The notes under the pieces were generated by a model, which did not search any database, was not told where the DNA came from, and was given only the letters and a program-made list of their open reading frames with translations. The position numbers and the translations under genes are program-made. DNA of 64,000 nt from Anthracocystis setariae (Eukaryota; Basidiomycota; Ustilaginomycetes; Ustilaginales; Ustilaginaceae): positions 30,153-94,152 of the forward strand of contig CAKMXJ010000028.1 of NCBI GenBank assembly GCA_928724745.1, written 5' to 3'. Shown one piece after another: positions 1 to 10,668 of this stretch. Positions within the stretch are counted from its first letter, which is position 1; every line of letters starts with the position of its first letter.

Positions 1-23
1 CTTGACGAAGAGGTCCAGCTAGA

Positions 24-963
24 TTATGATGATGACGATGACAAGCCATCTTGCTGCTTCGAGAGGAGTTGCGAGATGAAGCTGTACATGTGTCGCTTCG
101 CGTCCGCCTGGCATAACGACTTGAGGCAATCCGTAATCTCTTGCAACTTGTCGAAGCCCATCTTAAGGTCTTGCCGCCGAGCGTGCTGATACTGGGTCCA
201 GCTCATCGCACTTGTGCCCTTCGCCGTTGATGCTGGAGATGTCGTCAGAGATGCTGGGTTGCGAGTTTCGGTTGGAGTCGATGTCTTGCCCGACCTGACA
301 CTGTTCGAGACGGTGGTCGTGGCCTTCGAAGCTTGCAAAATCTCGTTTTCGTGGGTGGAGAGCATGGTGAGCGTTGATGGCACGCTCGTTGTGCCAGCGT
401 TGGATCAGTCCATGGTTCTCTGCATCGGGATGGGAAGACGAAGAGGCTCCGAAAAGCTATTCCATCGGATCCCCTCGCAGAGCAAACTCTTCGACACCAT
501 CCGACATCGATGTTGTTGCTGCTGTTGGCGATCCTAGCGCCTGATCGGCTCGCGCTGACCGATAAGCGATGAGGGGGAATCGGCGACATCGGCATCGCCG
601 ATATAGGAGTCCTTGTAGGGGCCCGTGACCTGCATACACATGTTCTGGTCTGTCTCGTCCTGGGTAGAGTACACCGAATAAAACACAAGAGTTAGCTAGC
701 TACATCACTGTCCTTACCACAACCCATCTTGATCTCCTGTCCGTAGTCCGGCTCCCTAATACTAAGTGCTCTACCCGACGTTGTGCGATATCCCACCGAA
801 ACCTCAACAGCTGCCGCTTGGCAAGCAGCGCTCTGGTCATGGTTCCTAGCGCGGTCCACATCTTACACAGCTGCCTGCTGGGCGTCGCCCATCGGCTTTG
901 TCGATAAGAGAGGGGCCTGAGCAAATACGACGCGTCACAACGCCACACTTTTGCTTTGATCAC
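24..963 (-). pseudogene. Possible degraded gene, unknown function
   Basis: Several minus-strand open segments can be linked. An open stretch begins at 963. A plausible intron (GTAAGG donor near 713, CCCAG acceptor at 660) leads into a frame starting DETDQ that is the same frame as the last 119 codons ending at 24. That frame is broken by in-frame stops between about 540 and 390. The last 60 residues contain HARRQDLKMGFDKLQEIT, which faintly resembles the basic/helix-1 part of a bHLH domain, and end in a serine run. I do not recognise the gene. It may be a decayed regulator or chance open frames. Confidence 0.2.
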
Positions 964-1012
964 ACTGTCGGTTCAATCCGCTCGATTAGGATTTGACAAC
1001 AGAGCGGGCAGC

Positions 1013-1054
1013 AAGCCAGCCAGACAGCCAGACAGCCAGACAGCCAGACAGCCA
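1013..1054. repeat. Microsatellite (AGACAGCC)n
   Basis: About five perfect tandem copies of the 8-mer AGACAGCC are visible. Confidence 0.9.
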
Positions 1055-1135
1055 TCCTGGAAGCAAGTGCGCAATCACTGATCCTCCTCCCCCAAGATAT
1101 TTGGGTTCGGGCGCTCTGACAGAGGGTCACAGACC

Positions 1136-1163
1136 CGAGCCGAGCCGAGCCGAGCCGAGCCGA
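1136..1163. repeat. Microsatellite (CGAGC)n
   Basis: Five to six perfect tandem copies of the 5-mer CGAGC, just left of the copia remnant. Confidence 0.9.
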
Positions 1164-1189
1164 GTCAATTCGAACGGCTGAACGTCGTC

Positions 1190-1504
1190 GCGCTCAGTGA
1201 TGCCTTTCACAAGATTGACTGGCTGCTCGATGTGCTCTAAGGCTTGGGTATCATCAAAGGAGGCATCGTGCTTCATACTGACAATGTAGCAGCTCAGAAG
1301 GTTACAATGTCGGACGGTCCTCAACAAAACAAGGCTCTCACACTGCGCGCAGCATACGTCAAGGACGTTGTTCAGGAAGGTACGGTCAGCATCAATTGGA
1401 TTGAAAGCAAATTCCAGGTGGCTGATGGTTTGACAAAGCTGTTGAAGCTTCGAGGAAGCTTCAAGTCCCGTGATGACTTGGGAGTGAAGGAGGTTGTGGA
1501 TTGA
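1190..1504 (+). pseudogene. Ty1/copia RNase H remnant
   Basis: The translated stretch contains the C-terminal half of a copia-type RNase H: the LHTDNVAAQKV block, then a helix with LRAAYVKDVVQEG, then INWIESKFQVADGLTK, which corresponds to the conserved copia ending (D-N-x-x-A, later V-x-x-x-x-Q-x-A-D-x-x-T-K). An in-frame stop near 1240 separates this from a short upstream part. Reverse transcriptase and integrase are absent, so this is a 5'-truncated dead element. The LTR would be expected immediately to the right. Confidence 0.7.
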
Positions 1505-2092
1505 CGGGTCCTTGCCGATGGAGGAGTGCAGGATTTCTGGAGGACTAGCGTGTCAGCTCGGCCGGTGAAGCTGAGCTTCCGGCTCCCGAGACAATGCAAT
1601 GTCCACAGGCCACCTTGCTTTTACACCATACACTCTTGTCTTGCGACTGTGACCAGATACACTGTTTTTAACATCTTTATCGGAATCCCGGAACCAGTTT
1701 GCTTTATCTTCGACTTAAGCACGGCTCAACAAACAGATGCAACCCTCACTGACGTCGGGGCTTCTTCCCCCATAGAGAGACTCATGTTGAGGCCATGCGT
1801 GTGTTCTCGTTTGCATTCATAAGCATAGCGTAGAGCACATATATACTCACACACCAACCACAGTCACTTTTCCTACAACAAGAATTGCTCGACCATCAAC
1901 GTGTGTGCGCGACTGAACCAAGAAATGACGATGATAGAGTGGATCACTTCGAGCCTCATCGATGCAACGAACCGACGAGGTCTGTGTAGATCTAACATCC
2001 TTGCTAGGGTCGGGTCGATGTTTGCTTTGCTTTGCTTTGCTTACTTGCTTGCCAACTACGTTGACTACAGGGCTGCTCCAAATCCGGCATAG
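1505..2092 (+). other. Probable copia 3' LTR remnant and intergenic DNA
   Basis: There is no convincing gene here. A TGTCAGC at about 1551 follows the RNase H stop, and a TATATA lies at 1840-1845, so a copia 3' LTR of roughly 330 bp is plausible. No second copy exists in the window to fix its ends. A (GCTTT)4 microsatellite lies at about 2025-2046. Confidence 0.3.
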
Positions 2093-3766
2093 TTATGCAA
2101 CAGCTAGCCGCGAAGCTAGGTCGATTCGAGCCAAGGTGTGTTGTTGGATGGGTTTGCGTTCCACCCAAAAGGCACGTTCAAAGTCGATCAGAACGACGGC
2201 GTTGAGCTTGTTGCACCAGAGCATGTTGCCGAGGTGCAGATCGTTGTGTTGGATGCCCAACGCGTGCAAGCGCTGCTCGCACCAATGCTGCAGCTCCTTC
2301 AACGCCGTGTCGATCGTAGCTCCGCCCTTACGCTTGCGCTTGCCCTTGCTGCTCGACTGAATGCACAGCTGGCGCTCGAGCTTTTGGCGCGACTCGGGCC
2401 GAGCGAGGCTGAGCGAGTGGTACGACAGAAGCAGCCACATGTTGTACACCGGAAGGTCGTCGTTCTCATCCTCTCCAAACTGTCCTTTCAGCGGCCAGAG
2501 TGGGTAAGGAAACATGCATTCGTCTGGCTCAATGACTCCGAACGACATGGCAACGTGCACCGTTACCGATGCTCCTCGCTTGTTGATGTGGTTGTCGAGC
2601 TGGAAGCGGCCAAGGGTCGGGAACAAATTGGACTTGGTGCTGGAGCTGGAGCTGGCTGTGCTACTGGTGGTGGCGTTGGCGAGGTGTTGGTACTTGGCGT
2701 GCTCGGCATAAAGGAGGTTGGCGTCTTGCACGTGGATGCCCTTGGCAGCAAACGCGTAGCCCAACTCGACGTGGCAGAAGCGGAACAGCTGCGCCGTGAC
2801 GCCGTTGCATCCTACCATGGGTTCCATCACCTGATAGATCCACTCCTTACCCGTCTTGACCTGCATGTCGGCTCGAATGCGTTCCAGGCTGTACGGATGC
2901 TGGTGCGCCGCGTGGTCGCGACAATCAACGTTGGTGCAATGAAGCGATACGTTGGGGCAATCAGGGTCCATAGCCAAACCATACTTGAGACCGGCCAGGC
3001 ACGCGGGCGTACACCAGTGTCGAGTCACAAGCTCTGGGCATCGTAGCTCATATCTGCGAGTACCATCCCACTCGTAGTCGTCGTCGTCGTCGTCATCTGC
3101 TACAGCAGCAGCACCACGCTGAATTCGCTTTCCAGACGCTCGAGTCTTGCACTTCCCGCCCCTGACGTTGCTCGTCGGCGGCTGCTGCTGCTGCAACTGC
3201 TCGGAAACCATCGTCACCGGCTTGGTAGTCGACTTGAAGAGCTTTCCGGGTGGTACTCTACTGCGCGGCACATTCGTATCCAGCCTACCAAGGGGTCTGC
3301 GAGTGGAACCAGCTCCACCAAATCCGTCAACTGCTCCCAGACTCAAGTTGTTGTTGTTGTTGTTGTTGTTGTTCTCTTTGTTGCTTGTGCGACCCTGACC
3401 TTGGCTGCGAGACTTGGCAGCAGCAGGTGCTCTACCACCTCGTCGATCATTACGAGCAGCACGGCTGCCGCGACCACCAATAGCACCACCTCCTGCGCCC
3501 TTGTCGTCGCTTCGCTTGCGAGTGTTGCCTCCGCCAGTAGCAGCAGCAGCGGAAGCAGAAGTTTGGCCTACCTGTGTTGACGTTGATGGCTTGGACTTGG
3601 CTGGGGCTTCGCGACAAACATACGCATTGAGGTCGAGATCTGCCATCCAAGCGGAGCGCGCTTCTTCTGTGGTGGCAAAAAGGTCGTTGAGGCCGTGGAG
3701 ATGGTAACAGAGAACAGCGTCGAGAAGAGGATGCTTCTGGTGCCAGTAGCCTTTGGCGTAGTTGCG

Positions 3767-3797
<31 letters not shown>

Positions 3798-5590
3798 TTG
3801 TCATCCTCATTCTCATTCTCATTCTCATTCTGATTTTCGTCCTCGTTCGGCAGCGGGTGGTGGAAAGGATGCATGGAAACGACGTAGAAATGCAGCTGGA
3901 TTCGAGGCAGCTGGGTGCTGCTGGGTGCAAGCTCAGCTAAGCTCTTGGTGCGGGCCAAGTGATCGAAGCGGAAAAAGACGTGGGTGAGACCGATGTTGAG
4001 ATGGAGATAGGCGCAACCGTGCGCACTCATGTAGGTGAAGCACTTTCGGGTAACGTTGATCATCTCGGCATCTGCTTGCCTCTCGAGCAGCTCGATGAGG
4101 TCGACGTCAGCCTCGCCGAAAAAAGTTTGAGCCTTGCGCGAGTTTTCCTCACTAAACGCTTTGAGTTCGGCGATCATGTAGAGCAGTCTGTCACCGCATG
4201 GGTCCTCGAAGGTCGTGAAATGGTCGGTGCGGATTTTGCCATATTGGGACGAAGGTTTGGCCGAGGACCTGCTGCCAGTTGTGGCGTCACGCTTGGTGCT
4301 GCTGCTCTGTTGTTTATTGCTGCTTTTGCTTTTGCTGTTGCTGCTGCTTGAATGCTCGCTCCTTCGAGATCGAGAAAGGGGAGCGAGATCGGTTGAGGTG
4401 TGGTGTACCTCGTGCTTTTCCATATCGCTTGGAAGACGGTTGGCGCCCAGCAATAGGGATGGCATCTCAGAATTCCAGTGCGATTTATGGGCAAATTTAC
4501 CCCAAGGGACGCACGGGAACAAAGCGACGAGCTCATTGATCATCTCAGCGTAATTTCGTTGATCGGTGTTGGTATCGGTGTCGCCGTCCTTGTGCTGTGG
4601 TTTGGACGCTCGAGGAGCTCGATGCTCAGAAACTATGGCGTCCAGCACATTGAGAATGGCTTTGAGTACGGGGACAACCAAAGACATCCAGCTCATTGAG
4701 AACGAGAACTCGTACCTGTGTGGTTCTTCGCGAGCAAGCTTGGACTTTTCGTTGAGGGACGTGATGAGAAGTTCGGTAGGTCGATCTCGGATGTGCGGAT
4801 GATCGAGGATCTTGGTGAGCTTGGCGACATTGGCGAGCATGAGATCGTCGTAAATGAGCTGGTGCGGGATCAACTTGCTCTTGTTCGGTGTGGTGATGGC
4901 TCGTTGATCAGGGTTAGCTAGGGGCTTGCGATCGCTGCTCATGCTAAGCGGCCTCTGTTGCAAATCGGGAGGCTCGATGATGTCGTCGAGAAGCAGTTTG
5001 TCAAGATAGTGGCGCACTTCTTGCACCGTTGCGCAGCGCTCGGCCTGTAGTCGACGGCGTCGCTCGTCTTCCTTTTCTTTGCGCTCTTGGGCTGCTCTCA
5101 TCTCGGCTTGAGCTGCTCTGATTTCGGCCTCTTGTCGAAGTCGCATCTGCTCTGCCAACTGCCTACGGAGTTGGTCCAGCTCGGACTGGTTGTCAGCGTC
5201 GGCGACATGATCAAGGGATTGCGCGATCGGATCGGTGTTGTTGTGAGTGGGAGAAGACGATGGTTGCTGGGGTGGTGGGTGCAAGAGCAGAGCGTTGGTT
5301 TCGGCGCGGCTGCTGAAAGGCGAGGCAGATGAAACTTTGTGCAGCACAAGGCGATTGAGCTTCTCAACCACTTGGTCGACATTGCTGTCACTATCCAAGA
5401 CGGTGGTGATCGGGCCTGCGCGCGCTGGAGGCGACGAGACGATGCTCAGAGGCGTTTCCGGGTGCTGAGCAGGCGTGGTGGAGATAAAACCAGAAGAAAC
5501 GGTCGAAGCCAAGGGGGATGGCAGCGACACTGCTGGTGAAGCCAATGCTTGACCGCCGCCTTGATTGTCTTGCACTACTTCTTTCTCCAT
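2093..5590 (-). CDS. Large kinase-like protein with coiled coil and low-complexity middle
   Basis: A single open frame gives 1165 residues from the ATG at 5590. An in-frame ATG at 5887 would add 99 residues that look like translated 5' UTR, so the later start is preferred. Residues about 137-183 form a charged coiled coil. The middle is low-complexity, with polyQ near 600 and polyN near 740. The C-terminal third carries RHWCTPACLAGL and DPDCPNV cysteine motifs, then a kinase-like catalytic loop HNDLHLGNMLW (about 1113-1123) and the metal-binding equivalent IDFERA (DFE instead of DFG, about 1135). The chain ends about 30 residues later, so the kinase C-lobe is short. Fungal proteins with this cysteine motif followed by an H-x-DLH-x-x-N loop form a known kinase-like family; the substrate is unknown. 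No introns are needed. It is the best host-type gene in the left half of the window. Confidence 0.7.
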
Positions 5591-6758
5591 CGCTATACGT
5601 GGCTGGATGGTCAATACGAGGCTACGATTTGGATGGAAGATCAGATTGATTTGAAACACAGCGACGTCTGAGTGCAGAAGAGGCACAGCAAAGTGGACCA
5701 AGCTTTGGAGGGGATATGAGGTGGGCGGAATACAAAGGGAGCGAATACAGTAGTAGGCCGGCCCCATCACCAACTGAGCCCACCATGGTAGTGAGCAACT
5801 AAACAATTCATGATGCTCGTGCTTAAGCTCAAGCTCGCTCGGTCTTGGCCAGTCAAGGAGGTCCAGTCGCGGCAAAGAGAGTTGCACCTGCTGGCGTTGA
5901 CAACCAATTTGAGCTACTGCAGCACAATCTAGCTAAGCCGAGCTGCTGGAGCCTCCTCCTAAGCTTGGTACAGTATCGGCGGCGCTGAGTTTTTCCTTTC
6001 AATGCCATGATCGGTCGAGCGGATAGGGTTAGGCGGTTCAACTGCCGATTATGCAAGCTCGAGCCTCCATCAATTCAATTCAATCAATCACCGTCATTGG
6101 CATTGGCGTTGATAGCAGGCCGAGGCTGATTGGGCTGTGCTACTGTAGCAAAACATTTGACATGGCATCCGAAATGAAGAGATCAAGCGGGTGCAAGTGC
6201 ATGTGCAAGTGCAAGTGCGTGAGGACAGAAAAGGCGGCGCAAGGATTTGCCAAATGAAAGGGATGCGGCAACGCCTTGATTCGAGACTGTCAAGTGATTG
6301 TGATTCAAGCAAGGTCAAGCTGGTGGGATTCATTGGAGCGATTGATTTGCAAACCACCCAGTCCAAACAGAGCAAGTTTGAGCGAGGCAACCTAACCCAA
6401 CTAGGCTGAAACAACCAACGACCAACAACCAATGTCAACAACACCATGCCAGGCAAGACCAAGTTGTCACCATGTCGACCCGTTGCTTGACCAATCTGCC
6501 TTGCACTCACCCGGCTCCCAGGCTTGCCTTGTAGGCCAGAATTGGCGGTGAGCTTTGGTTTACGCGCTCCCCCTTTGATCTCCTTTTGTACTGTGCTCAG
6601 TCAATCCGCACCGCATGACCCTTTCGGCTCAGCACGGTGGGTGTAAAAGTGACAGAATCGCAAAAAAAAAAAAAAAAAAAAGAAAGAAGGCAACAATGGA
6701 GTGGGTTTGAATTACAGGCTTCCTTTGCCCGGTGACAGAGTGCATCAAGCGTTGCAGC
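5591..6758. other. Intergenic: 5' region of kinase-like gene and simple repeats
   Basis: No gene is supported. The stretch includes the likely 5' UTR and promoter of the minus-strand gene, a GTGCAA-type repeat at about 6190-6220, and a run of about 19 A at 6662. The open frames here lack recognisable domains. Confidence 0.5.
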
Positions 6759-6845
6759 TGTGGCTGGATGATCGATGTAGGATTCCAAGTGAGACGCAAC
6801 AAGTGAAAATCTAATTACAGGAAATTATCTGGGCCGAGAGCCACA
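6759..6845 (-). repeat. G1 3' LTR (87 bp)
   Basis: It starts TGTGGCTGG and ends GAGCCACA, with the perfect terminal inversion TGTGGCT/AGCCACA. It differs from 21442-21528 at two positions that I can see. The purine tract abuts it on the internal side. Confidence 0.8.
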
Positions 6846-6962
6846 CTCCACCTTCCCTAAATTGAACTTAGTGCTTTTTTTAAATAAATTTGGCTCCGGG
6901 CAACTTGTGTTCTGGCAAGTTTGGCAAGAAACTTCCATCATCTCACTCAAAACTTGTCAAAA

Positions 6963-7451
6963 ATGGCCTTAAAGACCACTCAATTGAAAGCTACAGACGC
7001 CCCCAGCACAACTGTGCCCGCTGTTTTGCCCTGTTATCGCTGTAAGCAGAAAAACGCCACCTGTGAACTTGCTGATGGCTCCAAGAAGTGCAAGGGCTGC
7101 CTGCCTGCCAACTCTAGGTGCAATGCCAACGGCATAGTGCCTGGCTTTCAAGAGCCAGAGTTGAAGGAGATCTACCTAGAGCAACTTCTCAAGAAAAATC
7201 CAACTTTCCACTGGGTGGCTGAAAATTTGGAACAACCTGCCAAATGCACCAAATGGGATCCACCTAGCACCAAAGTCAAGAACCCCAAGCCAAAGGGTCC
7301 CCAAATGCCCACTAATTGAGCCAAAGCTGAAAAGCTACTTGCCAAATACAAGGTAAAGATCCCAAAGATGGCCAAAGAGCTCCGAGTAGCCCGACTGGCC
7401 TACAACTACCAGCAAAACCTCTATGGTCTGACCAAGTATCCTGAATTGTAA
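6963..7451 (+). pseudogene. G1 antisense Zn2Cys6-like gene, one in-frame TGA
   Basis: The ATG at 6963 sits in a good context (CAAAAATGGCC). The frame runs to a TGA at 7317-7319 (118 residues) and continues open and sensible to a TAA at 7451 (about 162 residues if the TGA is a mutation). Residues about 25-55 contain six cysteines spaced CX2CX6CX8CX2CX6C, exactly the spacing of a fungal Zn(II)2Cys6 binuclear cluster. The gene lies between the pol stop (7504, opposite strand) and the 3' LTR, convergent with pol. Larger genes at the same site in G2 and G3 also carry cysteine clusters. The TGA is preceded by T (TTGA), which would fit a TCGA to TTGA change. Confidence 0.6.
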
Positions 7452-7503
7452 TTAGTCTGCACTTCACTATGCCAAAGGAATCCACAAGAACCCAAAGGTA
7501 ATA

Positions 7504-7759
7504 TCATTCATCCTGTGTGTGTCCAACATCTGCCAAACTTTCAGAGATGATGACAGGCTCTGTCCAAGGTTGCCATCTCGGTTGCTGACTGCGTTGAGGC
7601 TCTTGTGGTTCTGCCTGAGGCAATTCCGACTCTATCTGAGAGGGATCTTCTGCAGGTGGCAGTGCCGTAATGTCTGTGTTGTCCAACTTGGACATGGTTT
7701 GCATCTCTGTTGACTCCAAGAGAGCCAATCCCTGTGAGTTCTGAGAATGTTTGGCCTGT
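7504..7759 (-). pseudogene. G1 pol C-terminal tail, cut off by G2 insertion
   Basis: This minus-strand frame continues the G1 pol frame that runs up to the G2 insertion at 15968. Crossing out G2 and one copy of the ATGAT duplication rejoins the reading frame. The tail is acidic and rich in Pro and Gln (EPQEPQRSQQP) and ends in HTQDE at 7504. No chromodomain is present. Confidence 0.6.
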
Positions 7760-7764
7760 ATGAT

Positions 7765-8125
7765 TGTTATGCTCCTGGGGTCTTAGAACCTCGGAACGTG
7801 GCGGTGCGTCTGTGTCGAGGCCAGGGGCGTGGTACCGGGTGTTGCTCCCGGGATCGTTGCCAAGATAGCGGGGCGGGCGAGCGGGAGATCGGGAGAAGGT
7901 CTGATATTTCCACCTACTAGAGTGAGTAAGCTAAAATACAATCGACGTCCTAACGTGAGTGTGATGGGATCAGGGTGTGGGGTTATGTGGCCCTCCCGGA
8001 TACCCCCTCCGGGAGATGCCGCAGTCTCCCCCGATCACCGATCCGGGACCTCATCGGGGGAACTACCCCCGCCCATGTTAATACTAAAACCAAACACTAA
8101 CTCCCCCGATATCCCAATCATAACA
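7765..8125 (-). repeat. G2 3' LTR
   Basis: 361 bp, TGTTATG to CATAACA, matching 15602-15962. On its right a C-run (G-run on the element strand) forms the polypurine tract. Confidence 0.92.
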
Positions 8126-8145
8126 TTACCCCCCCCCCCGGGAAG
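8126..8145 (-). other. G2 polypurine tract
   Basis: On the minus strand a run of G followed by TAA directly precedes the 3' LTR. G3 has the same arrangement at 26427-26436. Confidence 0.7.
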
Positions 8146-8324
8146 GCCGACGTCCCCGTGGCCTACTTATTACTCCCGGGCCTTAAGTTCCACCCGGGAG
8201 GCTCCCGGACCCACCACGCGTGGCCCGCGCTGAGAACAAAGGGACCAGGAACGACGCTTTGTGTGCCTGGCGGGGCGTGCGCGGCGGAGCGTGCGCAGCG
8301 GGCTGAGCGCTAACTTCTCTTTTG

Positions 8325-8332
8325 TATATAAG
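8325..8332 (+). promoter_or_regulatory. TATA box of the G2 antisense gene
   Basis: TATATAAG lies about 89 bp upstream of the inferred ATG at 8414, on the plus strand and inside the element. It is opposite to the direction of gag-pol. It supports an independent promoter for the antisense gene. Confidence 0.6.
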
Positions 8333-8413
8333 ACTCGCCTCGCTCCCGTTCCTGGTTCCTTCCCTTCCCCCACAACCTCGTTCCTCAACGCCCGGAACAC
8401 TATTTCCTTCAAG

Positions 8414-10335
8414 ATGCCTGGTGAGTACCGTCCGGGACCCGGGAGACGGGTTATGATCATGTGCTGACGTTCTCTTTTTTTCCTTTTACCATAACAGCAA
8501 CAAGATCTTCCACCCGGCGAGGTGGCTCCGGCGCTGGGGTGTCGGGAGGCTCTGCCCCCGCCCCCGGCAACAACAATGACGTGGACGAGTCCCGGGGCGT
8601 GAGTGCCCCGGAGGTAGTGGACGAGTCCCGGGGCGTGAGTGCCCCGGAGGGTGTGGACGAGTCGGGCCGCTATGTGGCTCAAGAGGGAGACGTAGTCTCC
8701 CTGTATGTGGACGAGTCCCCCGTGCTCCCGCGCGGGGAAGCTGGCCCCGATTTGGTCCCGGGTGTCCAGGGCGTGGACGAGTCCCCGGCACAGGCTTTGG
8801 CCCCGTGTCGGGAAGATGGGCAGCAGGCTCCCGGGCTCCCGGGTCCAGAAGCCAGCACCGCGACGGCCCCTCCCAGTGGGGCTGTCCCCGGGCCCTCGAG
8901 CGTGGCCGCCCCGACTCCCGGGGCTGGCGTAACGATCGGGGATCCCGGGAGGCTGGCAGAACTGGTCCGGGAGGTCAGAGCACGGGGTACCCCTCCCGTC
9001 TCGGAGGGGTATGGGCACTGTTGGTCTTGCGCCAACAGTAAGAAAAAACCCCACCCCCAGTGCTCCCTGGGGTACGCGCATCGGGACGCCAGGGGTCCGG
9101 AGGACCCCCGGGACGGCCAGCATGCCGCGTGCGAGAGGTGCCATGTCGCGGGGTATCCCTGCGACTGGCAAGGGCGCGTCCCGGACATCACGGGACGTCA
9201 GGAGGGCGGCTTCCTGATGGAAGCCTATCTTGTCCTCCGGGCCCGGGGTGTCCGTCCTAACCCCGGGATGCCCTTTACGTCCTTCTCGGCGGCGGACCTG
9301 CCGGGGTATCTGGCGGCCGAGTACGCCCCCGCGCGTGCTCGGTACGAGGCTCGACGCCAGGCCAAGGTGGGGACTCGTCCCTGGGCCCCCGAGTCTCCCG
9401 CTGGGCCGTCCTCCGGTGGAGGCACCAATGTCCCGGGCTCCCGGCCTCCCCGGGGTCAACGGGGGTGGAAGCAAACCACCCTTGTCCCCGACGCTCCCCT
9501 GGCCCTGCGCCAGGTTTGTCCCTTCGACGCTCCGGGGGACCAACATATGGCCGGGGCCCGGGAGGCAGCATCCCACGCGGCGGGAGTCATCGCCGCGTTG
9601 GTGCAGGTCCTTCGCCGGACCGCTGCCGTGGGAGCGGAGAGGCGTCTCGAGTGGTCTTCTCGGGACGAGAACATCCTCCGCTACCTGGAGGGTGTGAATG
9701 GTGCTTTCGAGAGCATCACCCGGGAGCTTGGCGTCCCGCCTCCTCCCCCGCCCCCAATGGTGCCCGCGCCTGCCCCTGCCCCTGTCCCGGTTCCCGCCCC
9801 CGCCCCTGCTCGCGTGGCGGCTCCCCCGCGGCCCAATGCTGAAGCTGGGCCGTCCCGACGCTGGGGTTCCCCTCCCCCGGGATACGCTCCGGCCACCCCG
9901 GAGTTGGCGCGTGCCAAGAGGCAGCGTCCCGGGACGCCCACGCGGGAGCGAGCTCCCCGGGCCAGTGGCTCTCGGCCACAGACGGGAGGAAAGCGCCCTC
10001 CTCAGACGGGGGGTAAGCGCCTCCCGGGGAGCTTCCAAACGGGCGGGAAGCGTCTCCCGGTGGGTGGACTCCGCCCTCCCTCTCCCGAGCCGGAGAGGCG
10101 TGCCCAGCGCCGCCGTGCTCAGGCGGTGGTGCGGGACATGCGGGCCCCGATCCGTGCCCGTCGTCGGGGCAGCTCCCGGGAAGACTCCCGGGGCGAGTCC
10201 CGCGGCGAGGAGTCCTCGGGGGCGGAGGACCAGAGCCGGGAGTCCGGGGAGGGCTCTGACGAGGATGTGGTGATGGTGGACTTGGACGTATACGAGTCCC
10301 GTCCTCGCACCCCTCCGCGTCGGGGGCGTCGATAG
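8414..10335 (+). CDS. G2 antisense Cys-cluster protein, spliced
   Basis: Exon 1 is 8414-8420 (ATGCCTG), then a 77-nt intron 8421-8497 with GTGAGT donor, CTGAC branch-like site, pyrimidine tract and AACAG acceptor, then exon 2 8498-10335, giving 614 residues. The N-terminus has five VDES repeats. The centre has a cysteine cluster (HCWSC, a third Cys 10 residues on, then CERCHVAGYPCDWQGRVP), followed by LMEAYL and RPNP blocks shared with the G3 protein. The C-terminal part is Pro/Arg-rich with three QTGGKR repeats, then an acidic/RS tail ending in RRGRR. This suggests a nuclear DNA- or RNA-binding protein. The function is not known. It is convergent with pol, whose stop is 334 bp beyond. Confidence 0.75.
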
Positions 10336-10668
10336 GCCCCCGGGAGCCATGTTCTGTCGTGTGTCCGGGGTCATTAGGATCCCGGGAATAAGATTGTGTT
10401 TACCCCGAGTTCCCGCGTGTTGAGTGTGTATGTGTGTGTATGAGAGTGAGAGTGTGGGTGTGTCGGAGAGCCCTCTGTCCCCTGGGCGCGGTGGCCGAGT
10501 CGGAAAAGCAACCGGGACGGGCTGAATCCGGAGGGGCGCGTGGCTCTTGACTGCTATCCCGCCTCCCGGATCGGGGCAATCCGTCGCCCGTTCCCTTGCC
10601 GATGCTTCCCAAGGTGGCCGCGCTGGTCGCTCCCGCGCTGGCGTCCGGGGGGCGGGGAAAGCCGGGAG
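10336..10668. other. G2 spacer between antisense gene and pol stops
   Basis: A non-coding convergent spacer. It contains a GT/GA-rich simple stretch (10420-10465) and a fragment at 10488-10535 that recalls tRNA A-box and B-box sequences but does not form a complete tRNA. An AATAAG at about 10386 could serve as a poly(A) signal for the antisense gene. Confidence 0.5.

Noticed and set aside
24..383. bHLH transcription factor
   Set aside because: Only a faint resemblance over 18 residues. The expected second helix is not convincing and upstream stops break the frame.
2138..3046. 302-codon plus-strand open frame opposite the kinase-like gene
   Set aside because: It is a mirror of the coding strand in a GC-rich gene, with no domain and no promoter.
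6662..6680. A-run as the tail of a retrocopy
   Set aside because: No adjacent coding remnant or target duplication was found.
10488..10535. tRNA-Leu/Ser-like A and B boxes in the G2 spacer
   Set aside because: Acceptor and anticodon stems cannot be formed, and G3 has nothing comparable. It is probably chance or a small fragment.
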